From Methanobacteriota archaeon (GTDB taxonomy: Archaea > Thermoplasmatota > Poseidoniia > MGIII > CG-Epi1), in the NCBI GenBank assembly GCA_029977605.1, contig JAPOKN010000049.1, positions 1 to 7,074 of the forward strand: DNA of 7,074 nt, read 5' to 3'. A program made the position numbers and the translations under genes. Below are positions 1-6,856 of the stretch, piece by piece (position 1 is the stretch's first letter; the number at the start of each line of letters is the position of its first letter). Under the pieces are notes generated by a model, which saw only the letters and a list, made by a program, of their open reading frames with translations, had not been told where the DNA came from and searched no databases.

Positions 1-1209
1 GCTACAATACTAGAAATTACTGATGAAAATCAAGTAATAAACAATGAGCAATATTCTGAAGGATACTTCGATGCACCTAAATCTTTATTACTTTGGAGAT
101 CACAAACTCAATGGCTGGGAGGTATGGGAATTATTGTTCTTGCCACTATCATATTTTCGAGGTTATTTGGGGGAGGCATTCAGGTTTTACAAGCTGAAAT
201 GCCAGGTACAGGCATTACACGACTTAAACCTCAGATGGCACAAACTGCACGTCTTCTTTGGACTTTATACTTTTTCTTGACGTTAACTGAAATAGTGTTA
301 TTGTATTTTGCAGGCTTACCGTTGTATGATTCTATATGTAATTCTTTTTCGACAGTATCTACGGGAGGTTTTTCCCCAAAAATAGATTCAATTGGCTCTT
401 ACGATAGTGCATATGTAGATATAATTGTCACATTTTTTATGCTAATATCTGGAGTCAACTTTGTTATTCTTTATTATATTTTTAATCATATTAAGGATAA
501 TTCAAAATCAATTCAATCACGTCTAAGAAATGTCTACATTTTGGTTAGAGATAACGAAGAATTGAAGGTATACTTATTTCTCATTGTTTCATGCTCAAGT
601 CTCATATTACTAAATTTAGTCTTAGAGTTTAATGAAAATAGATCTTTTAATTCTAACTTTAGCCATACGATATTCCAAACAGTATCGCTTTTGACAGGGA
701 CCGGTTTTACCACCACAAATTATGCTTTATGGCCTAAAATGTCCATTTTTGTGTTGCTTCTCATAATGTTTATGGGAGGATGTGCGGGATCAACTACAGG
801 AGGTATGAAAACAGTTAGAATTATGCTTTTGTTCAAGGCACTAAAGAGAGAATTATTACTTGTAATTCACCCTCGTGCAATAATCAAACTGAGAATAGGT
901 AAGAAAGTATTAGATGAGTCATTATTCAGGAATGTGGGTGTATTCTTTTTTATTTTCATAATAATATTTCTATTCGGATCTTTAGTTACGCTATATCTCG
1001 AACCATCACTAACTCTAATAGATGGAATATCTATTTCATTATCATGCTTAGCTAATATTGGTCCTGGAGTTGGTGCTATTGGACCTTCATCAACTTACTA
1101 TGGCTTTAGTGATCCTACAGTTTTGGTTTTATCAGTTTTAATGATGCTCGGGCGTCTTGAGATAATTACAGTTCTACTTTTATTTTTTCCAGACACTTAC
1201 AGAGATTAA
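1..1209 (+). CDS. trkH: TrkH-type potassium uptake channel subunit, 5'-truncated by window edge
   Basis: This is the ion-conducting membrane subunit of a Trk/Ktr-type K+ uptake system, which normally works with a cytoplasmic TrkA regulator. The frame is open from base 1, and 402 residues are visible of a family usually near 480, so the N-terminus lies outside the window. The first visible residues, ATILEI, correspond to the stretch just after the first selectivity-filter loop. The family motif WRSQTQWLGGMG follows at residues 32-43. Later filter loops are TVSTGGF (118-124), TGTGFTTT (232-239) and NIGPGVG (351-357), and the conserved GGCAGSTTGG lies at 259-268. Hydrophobic membrane segments alternate with these loops, and the protein ends in the family-typical GRLEI...FFP. 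The ATG at 124 is internal and is not the start. No trkA is visible; it may lie upstream. The family call is firm. Confidence 0.9.
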   Translation, partial: ATILEITDENQVINNEQYSEGYFDAPKSLLLWRSQTQWLGGMGIIVLATIIFSRLFGGGIQVLQAEMPGTGITRLKPQMAQTARLLWTLYFFLTLTEIVLLYFAGLPLYDSICNSFSTVSTGGFSPKIDSIGSYDSAYVDIIVTFFMLISGVNFVILYYIFNHIKDNSKSIQSRLRNVYILVRDNEELKVYLFLIVSCSSLILLNLVLEFNENRSFNSNFSHTIFQTVSLLTGTGFTTTNYALWPKMSIFVLLLIMFMGGCAGSTTGGMKTVRIMLLFKALKRELLLVIHPRAIIKLRIGKKVLDESLFRNVGVFFFIFIIIFLFGSLVTLYLEPSLTLIDGISISLSCLANIGPGVGAIGPSSTYYGFSDPTVLVLSVLMMLGRLEIITVLLLFFPDTYRD

Positions 1210-1245
1210 GGTTAAGTTTCTTTACAGTGCCCTTGCTGGATAATT

Positions 1246-1662
1246 ATGTCTGAAGAGGATTCTGGTTCAGAGATTCCAGAGTTTGTAAAAAAATATGTGC
1301 CAGGAATTACTAGAGGTTTGTCATGGGCTAAATACAGCAAAGAAAAGGCAAAAGGTACTGAAATGAAAGTAGATGCCTACAACGAATCTAAGAAAAAAGG
1401 TTATCAAAAAGCAATCTCAGTTCCATCTGAAGATATTAAAAAAGTATTTGAGGAAACTAAAGCGGAATTATGGTCACAAGCCGAAGAGTTAACAAACACG
1501 GCGAAGGAGATCGCTATCCAAGTAAATTCTCAGGAGAGTAAAGAGGAGAGAGATAAAATTCTTAATCTAGCAAAAGAAGCAGCTAGAAATGCAGGACTCC
1601 AGGGCGCAATTGCTGCAGGATGGGAAAAAGGTTGGAATGAGGGAATTGCCAGTAAGTCTTAG
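1246..1662 (+). CDS. Small charged hypothetical protein downstream of trkH
   Basis: I do not recognise this 138-residue protein. It has no signal peptide or membrane segment and looks cytoplasmic and largely helical. The N-terminus is acidic (SEEDSGSE), followed by FVKKYVPG and a lysine-rich stretch around residues 27-55. A middle part rich in E, K and A (about 61-112) could form amphipathic helices or a short coiled coil. The C-terminal part is Ala/Gly/Trp-containing (AIAAGWEKGWNEG, 121-133). The ATG at 1246 lies 36 nt after the trkH stop with no Shine-Dalgarno motif. A weak T-rich TATA-like stretch near 1216-1224 could allow leaderless transcription, or the gene could be co-transcribed with trkH. 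Its stop codon overlaps that of the convergent orc1/cdc6 gene by 4 nt. The clean frame, codon use like its neighbours and snug fit between genes suggest a real gene. Confidence 0.75.
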   Translation: MSEEDSGSEIPEFVKKYVPGITRGLSWAKYSKEKAKGTEMKVDAYNESKKKGYQKAISVPSEDIKKVFEETKAELWSQAEELTNTAKEIAIQVNSQESKEERDKILNLAKEAARNAGLQGAIAAGWEKGWNEGIASKS

Positions 1663-2954
1663 ATTAGTCTTGATTGCATACTCTTTGTAAATATTTGAAG
1701 TTTTGTCATAGATTCAATTAAGTCCGACAAGAAATGATCTTGTTGTATTATTCCTAATAATTGTTCTCTATCTACAGCCAAATCAATATATTTAGTTCTT
1801 CCATGTCTTCCCAAATTGACTATTTTTGCATTAATTAATCCTTGCATGTCCAATTCAGAGATTATGTGTCCAATTCTCCTTTGAGAAAGTTCATCTAAAT
1901 TGTAGCTATTACAAAGTTTAGTGTAAGTGCCATAAACTTCTCCAGTTGTTTGTTGGCTATTATCTTTATTTCCTTGGTTTAAAATTATACTGGCTAATGT
2001 AGCTTTGTGCTGTATTGGCAATGTTAAAACAATACTTTTTACCTGGTCTTTTTCCATCACGTTCTGTGCATTATTAACGTGCTCTAGTGTAACAATTTCC
2101 CTTTCATCTCTTTCGGCCAATTCGGCAGCAATCCTGAGTAAATCAATTGCCTTTCTAGCATCTCCGTGTTCTTGGGCAGCTTTACTAGCACAGTATGTCA
2201 TTACAATAGGATCGACAGTATTTTCTTTGAAAGCAGTTCTTGCTCTCTGAATTAGTATGTCTTCTATTTGAGGGGCGTTATACGGCGAAAAAGTAAGGGA
2301 TTCTTCTCCGAGTCTTGATTTAACTCGAGGATCTAACCATGAAGTAAATTTAGCATCATTAGAAATACCAATTATGGATATTTTCGAATTATCTAAATCA
2401 GAATTCAAGCCTGTTAAATGATATAGTATTTCATCACCATTTTTAGAAACAAGAGTATCAATCTCATCTAAGATGACGATTGCAATTCCTCCATTTTCAT
2501 CGGCTTTTTCTTTTAATGAAGAATAAACTTTATCGATTCTCCATCCAGCACTTGGTATTTGCTTTTCCCATTCAGCAGAGTAGGTTTTTCCGATGTTTGT
2601 TAAAACTCCATAAGGGGTGTTTGTTTGTTTACAATTGATATAAGCTGTATTTATCTTCACATTCTCATTTTTAGCTTTTTCTTTTAGCTGATTACATATG
2701 AATTTAGCTATGGCTGTTTTTCCAGTTCCAGTTTGGCCATAAATCAAAATATTGGAGGGTCTTGATCCGTAAAAAGCAGTTTTTAAAATATTTGCAACTT
2801 CATTTATTTCATCATATCGATGTGGGAATTCAGAAGGAACATATGACGTGGAAAGAGATTCACGATTCTTAAAAATTCTTTCATCGTGTATAAGTCTATC
2901 GAAAACATTGCGTTTGGTCGTGTTTAACTCCTTATCCATATTAATCAAATTCAC
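1659..2954 (-). CDS. cdc6: Orc1/Cdc6 replication initiator, AAA+ ATPase
   Basis: Archaeal Orc1/Cdc6 proteins bind origin recognition boxes, help melt the origin and recruit the MCM helicase. This 431-residue protein has normal family length. The N-terminal signature (RNVFDRLIHDERIF, then YVPSEFPHR near 39-46) is typical. AAA+ motifs are Walker A GQTGTGKT at 73-80, Walker B ILDEID at 161-166, sensor 1 GISND at 196-200, a probable arginine finger in SRLGEE (R214) and sensor 2 GDARKAIDLLR at 264-274. A C-terminal winged helix follows (about 305-400), with QRRIGHIISELD at 358-369 and the wing GRHGRTKYI at 382-390. All ATPase motifs are intact. The coordinates use the GTG at 2954; an ATG at 2939, five residues in, is an equally good start and keeps all conserved sequence. 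The gene diverges from DP1 across a likely origin region and converges with the small gene at 1246-1662. Confidence 0.96.
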   Translation of the reverse strand: MNLINMDKELNTTKRNVFDRLIHDERIFKNRESLSTSYVPSEFPHRYDEINEVANILKTAFYGSRPSNILIYGQTGTGKTAIAKFICNQLKEKAKNENVKINTAYINCKQTNTPYGVLTNIGKTYSAEWEKQIPSAGWRIDKVYSSLKEKADENGGIAIVILDEIDTLVSKNGDEILYHLTGLNSDLDNSKISIIGISNDAKFTSWLDPRVKSRLGEESLTFSPYNAPQIEDILIQRARTAFKENTVDPIVMTYCASKAAQEHGDARKAIDLLRIAAELAERDEREIVTLEHVNNAQNVMEKDQVKSIVLTLPIQHKATLASIILNQGNKDNSQQTTGEVYGTYTKLCNSYNLDELSQRRIGHIISELDMQGLINAKIVNLGRHGRTKYIDLAVDREQLLGIIQQDHFLSDLIESMTKLQIFTKSMQSRLI

Positions 2955-2956
2955 AA

Positions 2957-2969
2957 TAAGTGGAACTTA
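2957..2969. repeat. Short inverted repeat upstream of orc1/cdc6
   Basis: Five-base arms TAAGT and ACTTA flank GGA. The core AGTGGAAC resembles one half of the archaeal origin recognition box (around CCAGTGGAAAC), but the other half is not matched. It sits near the expected transcription start of orc1/cdc6, so it could be an initiator or autoregulatory site. A repeat this short could also be chance in AT-rich DNA. Confidence 0.3.
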
Positions 2970-2986
2970 CCATATAGCCAACTCGC

Positions 2987-2992
2987 TATAAA
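2987..2992 (-). promoter_or_regulatory. Probable TATA box for orc1/cdc6
   Basis: Read on the minus strand the hexamer is TTTATA, a good archaeal box A core. With usual spacing, transcription would begin near 2963-2965. That gives a leader of about 10 nt to the GTG at 2954 or about 25 nt to the ATG at 2939. A second, weaker candidate (TATATG, 2971-2976 on the minus strand) would start nearer 2948 and would then favour the ATG. No Shine-Dalgarno motif is present. Confidence 0.5.
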
Positions 2993-3100
2993 CTTGCGGG
3001 AGGTTACGTAAAAAAAAATGCTTTTTATACTCTTTTTTTCCGTTCCCTTTTTGATAAAATATAATCATTTTAGATATACATTATAATGATAGCAAAAGGG

Positions 3101-3107
3101 TTTATTT
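3101..3107 (+). promoter_or_regulatory. TATA box for the DP1 gene
   Basis: TTTATTT is centred 25 nt upstream of the TTG start codon at 3129 and is preceded by the purine-rich GCAAAAGGG (3092-3100), which could serve as the TFB recognition element. The spacing predicts that transcription starts at or within a base or two of the TTG, making a leaderless mRNA. An alternative box TTTTTATA near 3022-3029 would give a leader of about 75 nt. Confidence 0.55.
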
Positions 3108-3128
3108 GATATCCTATTTCTATAATTC

Positions 3129-4562
3129 TTGTCCGCTAATAAGAAAGAAGTAATTGCATGGCTTTCAGAACGTAAGTTGATGCCTTCTCCTGAGTTAGTA
3201 AGCCACATTTCTAATCACCCAGAAGGAATTGGCCTTCTTGAGAGAACAGTCACTTCATTGACTGAACCCAAATTATTCCTTGGTATTTCAGATTTGGTAG
3301 AAGAGGAAGTTCTTGAGCCTCCAAAAGTAATTGAAAGAAAGAAAGTTGCAGACATTCCTCCAGTAATTATCGAAAGACAAATACAGAAAAGCATGTCAGA
3401 TGGGAAATTGGAAAGCTTTGTTTCATTGTTCAATGATAGATTCAAAAATTTATCTAAATTAGTAAGAAGAGATCCATCAATGCGCGATGCAATAAGGGAC
3501 ACTTCAAACCTAAGTCCAGATGAAGAAAATAAAATAATTGGAATGGTTGCAGATATTCAAACTTTCAACAACGGAAGAACTCGTGTAACTCTTGAAGACA
3601 GAGGTGGAAGAATCAACGTTATGCTTCAAGAGTCAAGCGAGGAAAATCTTAATTTGATAATGGATGAAGTTATCGGAGTTTCAGGGAAGCTTAGTAGACA
3701 GGGAAATGTTTTATTTGTTAATTCGCCAATAGTTAGACCTCATTTGGGCAGATATCGTGAAGTTTCTCGTGCCGAGGAGCCTCATATTGCTTTATTTATC
3801 TCAGATGTTCATCTAGGTAGTGGTACATTTCAAGAAAAAGAATGGGATAAATTCATATCTTGGCTTAATGGTGACGTTGATTACCATAAGGAATGGATTC
3901 CAAATCCTGGTTATTTGATCATTGCAGGAGATGCGGTAGATGGTATCGATTCTTATCCTGGTCAAGAAGCGGATCTTTCAATCACTGATGTTTGGGAACA
4001 ATATGCAGAACTCTCAAAATCAGTTAATAGAATACCAACTGAAATTCAAACTGTAATTATGCCTGGAAATCACGACGCAGTTAGATTAATGGAACCTCAG
4101 TTACCTCTTCCAGATAAAGTGGTTAAGAATTTTGGAGATAATTTAACATTCACAGCTAATCCTGTGCTTTTAGATTTGGCAGGCGTGAAGACGATGTGCT
4201 ACCATGGTAAATCACTAGATGACTTGGTAAGTTTGAGAGATTTATCATATGATAATCCAATGGGGATGATGAAAGAATTACTCAAAAGGAGACATTTAGC
4301 ACCTATTTATGGGGCTAAAACTCCGTTGGCTCCTGAAAAGCAAGATTATATGTTAATTCACGACATTCCAGATATTTTTGTTACTGGGCATGTACACTCT
4401 TTTGGTGTTGAAAAGTATAATGGAGTATTGATGATAAATCCAGGAACATGGCAGTCTCAGACAGATTATCAAAAAATGATGGGTTTTCAACCAGATCCAT
4501 GTAGGGCAGTTGCAGTAAATTTGCAAACATTCGACACTCAAGTTCTAGATTTTAATTTCTAA
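3129..4562 (+). CDS. polB: Family D DNA polymerase small subunit DP1 (3'-5' exonuclease)
   Basis: DP1 is the proofreading subunit of archaeal replicative PolD; it pairs with the catalytic subunit DP2. This 477-residue protein begins with the DP1-like helical segment KKEVIAWLSERKLMPSPEL, passes through a charged linker (about 60-125) and an OB fold (about 131-205), and ends in a calcineurin-like phosphodiesterase domain (about 219-477). The nuclease motifs are complete: DVH (D226, H228), GDAVD 267-271, GNHD 313-316, YHG with H359, and GHVH 420-423, so the exonuclease should be active. The start is a TTG, because an in-frame stop at 3123-3125 blocks extension and the first ATG (codon 18) would cut into the conserved N-terminal segment. 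The length is shorter than the roughly 600 residues of Pyrococcus DP1, with the difference probably in the linker. It diverges from orc1/cdc6. DP2 is not in the window, and no intein is seen. Confidence 0.95.
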   Translation: MSANKKEVIAWLSERKLMPSPELVSHISNHPEGIGLLERTVTSLTEPKLFLGISDLVEEEVLEPPKVIERKKVADIPPVIIERQIQKSMSDGKLESFVSLFNDRFKNLSKLVRRDPSMRDAIRDTSNLSPDEENKIIGMVADIQTFNNGRTRVTLEDRGGRINVMLQESSEENLNLIMDEVIGVSGKLSRQGNVLFVNSPIVRPHLGRYREVSRAEEPHIALFISDVHLGSGTFQEKEWDKFISWLNGDVDYHKEWIPNPGYLIIAGDAVDGIDSYPGQEADLSITDVWEQYAELSKSVNRIPTEIQTVIMPGNHDAVRLMEPQLPLPDKVVKNFGDNLTFTANPVLLDLAGVKTMCYHGKSLDDLVSLRDLSYDNPMGMMKELLKRRHLAPIYGAKTPLAPEKQDYMLIHDIPDIFVTGHVHSFGVEKYNGVLMINPGTWQSQTDYQKMMGFQPDPCRAVAVNLQTFDTQVLDFNF

Positions 4563-4572
4563 GAGCCTTAGA

Positions 4573-4580
4573 TTATAAAT
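4573..4580 (+). promoter_or_regulatory. TATA box for the ATP-grasp gene
   Basis: TTATAAAT lies in the 41-nt gap after the DP1 stop and is centred about 27 nt before the ATG at 4604. This is the usual box A to start-site distance, so the message is probably leaderless and begins at that ATG. It suggests the gene has its own promoter and is not only read through from DP1. Confidence 0.6.
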
Positions 4581-4603
4581 AATGAGGCATTTACCTAAGA
4601 TTG

Positions 4604-5599
4604 ATGGCTAATGTATTACTGACTGGAGCTGCAGGTGCAATTGGAATGGACTTAGCTTTTAGTCTGAATCAGGCTAAAATTAATGTTTTTGCAACAGAAG
4701 CTGACCAGGACAATTTTTTTCTAGTAAGTAAAAGCTGTAAATATTATAATAAAGTTTTCCAAGCTCCTAGAGCTGGAAGTGAGGAATACATTAATCGCTT
4801 AAACGAGATTATTACTAAAGAGAATATAGATCTTGTAATTCCTAATCCAGATTTTGAAGTAGGATTCATCAGTAAAATTAGAGAACAAATAAAATCTCCC
4901 TTATTTTTGCCTTCACACGAAACAGTTGAAATTTTACTTTCAAAGTCACTTACCGCTCAAAAGATAGGAGACTTGGCACCAAAAACTTTTGAGGTGTCTA
5001 ATGAAGAAGATTTAAGACTTGCAATTTCTTCTGAAAAAGTTGTTTGGCTAAGGCCAAAAACTGGAGCCGGCGGCAAAGGGTCCCTTATAGTATCGGACTC
5101 GAAATTTGGATGGATGTGGATAGAATACTGGAAAAAAAGAGGTTTTTCCTCATCGTGGATTGCTCAAGAATACCTTGATGGAGGAAATTATAATGTTACT
5201 TTGATTTACGATAGAAATTCTAATCTTTGCGGAATGGGAATGCTAGAAAGGTTGGGTTACATTCATGAGGCTATATCGCCCACAGGAGTAACTGGTGATG
5301 TTCGCATGGCTAAAACGATTAAATTAGATAATGTTGTGAACATTGCAAAAAATGCAGTTAATATGATTGATAAGAACCCAGTTGGTATTTTTTCAGTAGA
5401 TTTGATGGGCGATAAGGTTTCAGAGATTAATCCTCGTTTTGCAGGCCGTCCAAGGCTCTACACACTTTCCGGTGCTAATTTTCCAGCACATATTGTTGAT
5501 ATGGAGTTGAATAATAATTCTTCGTATCTAGAATCTATTGAAGGTTACAAATTAATTAGACAAGTAGATATTGAGCCTGTTGCTATCAAGGAAGATTAG
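4604..5599 (+). CDS. ATP-grasp family enzyme, CarB/PylC-like, substrate unknown
   Basis: ATP-grasp enzymes use ATP to activate a carboxylate and join it to an amine or similar nucleophile. Here a Rossmann-like pre-ATP-grasp domain starts with VLLTGAAGAIGMDLA (residues 4-18) and runs to about 105. The ATP-grasp domain follows, with a conserved lysine region SKSLTAQK (113-120), the glycine-rich nucleotide loop PKTGAGGKGS (151-160), the hinge-like QEYLDGG (188-194) and the metal-binding VDLMGD...EINPRFAG, where D266, E274 and N276 are the expected ligands. The TG(A)AGAIG start can be mistaken for an SDR epimerase, but the C-terminal half settles the family. The 331-residue length fits a stand-alone ligase, not full carbamoyl-phosphate synthase. 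A TTG at 4601 also precedes in frame, but the TATA spacing favours the ATG at 4604. The 3' end overlaps the convergent glycosyltransferase by 14 nt. The substrate cannot be read from the sequence. Confidence 0.88.
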   Translation: MANVLLTGAAGAIGMDLAFSLNQAKINVFATEADQDNFFLVSKSCKYYNKVFQAPRAGSEEYINRLNEIITKENIDLVIPNPDFEVGFISKIREQIKSPLFLPSHETVEILLSKSLTAQKIGDLAPKTFEVSNEEDLRLAISSEKVVWLRPKTGAGGKGSLIVSDSKFGWMWIEYWKKRGFSSSWIAQEYLDGGNYNVTLIYDRNSNLCGMGMLERLGYIHEAISPTGVTGDVRMAKTIKLDNVVNIAKNAVNMIDKNPVGIFSVDLMGDKVSEINPRFAGRPRLYTLSGANFPAHIVDMELNNNSSYLESIEGYKLIRQVDIEPVAIKED

Positions 5600-6836
5600 T
5601 TCGATTTAATTTTACATAACGATACAAAGACTCAATTCTCTCTTCACATTTATCCCAGTTGTGAGTCTTTTCAGCGAGTTTTCTTCCTCTTTTACCCATC
5701 TTTGTATGTAATTCTTTATCATAAACTAATTTCATTATTGCAGCCTTAAGCCTATCCCATTTACCCCACTCGAATGTTAATCCTATTTCTTCATTTTCTA
5801 CAAACTGCCCCATCAGTAATTCTTTGCAGGTTATTATTGGAACTCCTGCAGACATCGCTTCAAAGAGTTTATTTGGGGCGCTCATACGATTGTTATCATT
5901 CTTAGGATCTAATGCCATTAGAACAGCATCAGATTCAATAGTTTGCAAGGGAACATTATCTGGATGTATTGAGCCAATGTAATTTACATTTCCCATTTTT
6001 TCACAGACTTTTTTTAGAGTAGGTACTAATGTTCCAAAACCTCCAATATCAAATTGAATTCCTTTCATTTTGCTAACCGTTATTGCCGTTTCTAAGATAC
6101 CTCGTGAAGGATGCTTCTCTAGAACACCAATATATAATAATCTAAATTTTTCACCTCGTTTTCTTTTCTCAATACGACTAATTGGATATGAATCTAATCT
6201 TTTTGCATTTCCCACACGCGTTATTCTCGAATTCAAAAATTCACTTTGAGGCTTACTAAGAACCTTAAATGCTTCATCCTCATCAGCACTAAATGGGGCA
6301 TTTGGGCCAATATTTACCATATCATTTAGTCTAACGTACCCTGCAGGACCAGCAGCCATAATTCCAGAACAATATTTTAGAAGAAATGCTTCTAATTTGT
6401 GTAAAAGCGTTGCACCTCTAGATGAGATAGCGCCTTTGACTAGCCCCGGGTAATTTTCATGACAATCGTAAACTAAAGGCATTTCCCCAATTTTAGATGT
6501 AAAGACACCTCCAATCAAAGTATCCAAATCATGGTAATGTAAAATTATATCAGTTTCTATTTTTTGAAAAGCCAATATTTGCCAAGTACTCCATCTTAGA
6601 AAACCGGGTAGTTTTCTTACAAAAGATAACGGATTATTCAATGAACATTCTTCTTGGTACTTCCAGATAGTGCCCCAATCAGTGGTTACAGTCTCTTCTC
6701 CCTTAGCATTTCGGTCCCATGCTAGAAGTATTACGCGATGCCCCATTTTTGATAAACTTTTCGCAGTATCAGCAACTACAGGTTCAGCAAAACCGCCAGT
6801 GGTTAGCCTTGTTCTGACCATAATTACTAGGGACAC
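5586..6836 (-). CDS. GT-B fold glycosyltransferase, GT4-like
   Basis: This 416-residue protein is a probable cytoplasmic or membrane-associated glycosyltransferase moving a sugar from a nucleotide donor to a glycan or lipid acceptor. The N-terminal Rossmann half starts with LVIMVRTRLTTGGFAEPV and the helix KSLSKMGHRVILLAW (26-40), and contains HYHDLDTLIGG (100-110) and LVYDCHENYPG (121-131 region). The C-terminal half starts at FRLLYIGVLEKHPSRG (about 231-246) and carries the donor-site motif SAPNKLFEAMSAGVPIIT (319-336), with a single glutamate (E335-type region of the usual EX7E) in place of the full pair. There is no signal peptide or clear membrane helix. The GTG at 6836 is chosen because it keeps the first beta strand intact and lies about 24 nt from a TATA box; the ATG at 6821 would shorten that strand. 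Acceptor and sugar are unknown. Confidence 0.88.
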   Translation of the reverse strand: MSLVIMVRTRLTTGGFAEPVVADTAKSLSKMGHRVILLAWDRNAKGEETVTTDWGTIWKYQEECSLNNPLSFVRKLPGFLRWSTWQILAFQKIETDIILHYHDLDTLIGGVFTSKIGEMPLVYDCHENYPGLVKGAISSRGATLLHKLEAFLLKYCSGIMAAGPAGYVRLNDMVNIGPNAPFSADEDEAFKVLSKPQSEFLNSRITRVGNAKRLDSYPISRIEKRKRGEKFRLLYIGVLEKHPSRGILETAITVSKMKGIQFDIGGFGTLVPTLKKVCEKMGNVNYIGSIHPDNVPLQTIESDAVLMALDPKNDNNRMSAPNKLFEAMSAGVPIITCKELLMGQFVENEEIGLTFEWGKWDRLKAAIMKLVYDKELHTKMGKRGRKLAEKTHNWDKCEERIESLYRYVKLNRTNLP

Positions 6837-6856
6837 TTAGGTGTATTAACGGCTCC

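Larger units (their letters stand above)
2955..3128. other. Divergent intergenic region, candidate replication origin (oriC)
   Basis: These 174 nt lie between the start codons of orc1/cdc6 and DP1. Visible are an imperfect-palindrome-like element TAAGT-GGA-ACTTA (2957-2969), a GCGGGAGG purine-rich patch near 2996-3003, the 8-bp palindrome TTACGTAA (3004-3011), a nine-A tract (3010-3018), T tracts at 3022-3026 and 3033-3039, and a long stretch of nearly pure A/T from 3051 to 3091. Archaeal origins commonly lie next to orc1/cdc6 and combine initiator boxes with an easily melted AT-rich element, so this is the best origin candidate here. I do not see a full canonical origin recognition box or a repeated set of boxes. 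It must also hold the two divergent promoters. The origin call is inference. Confidence 0.5.

Noticed and set aside
44..280. Plus-strand open frame of 78 codons at the left edge
   Set aside because: It overlaps the trkH frame, which carries the WRSQTQWLGGMG family motif in the same stretch.
2005..2250. Plus-strand open frame of 81 codons
   Set aside because: It lies fully inside orc1/cdc6 on the opposite strand, has no promoter and reads as the antisense of conserved AAA+ sequence.
3010..3039. A9 and T5/T7 tracts as a transcription terminator
   Set aside because: No gene ends here on either strand; both neighbours start away from this region, so origin or promoter AT richness explains it better.
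3064..3090. ATCATT...AATGAT inverted repeat as a hairpin or operator
   Set aside because: The arms are only 6 bp with a 15-nt loop in nearly pure A/T sequence, which is expected by chance.
3215..3502. Minus-strand open frame of 95 codons
   Set aside because: It is antisense to the conserved DP1 gene and shows no recognisable protein features.
4604..4660. NAD-dependent epimerase/SDR start (TGAAGAIG-like motif)
   Set aside because: The glycine-rich start resembles an SDR motif, but there is no YxxxK catalytic pair and the C-terminal half has the ATP-grasp nucleotide loop and EINPR metal site.
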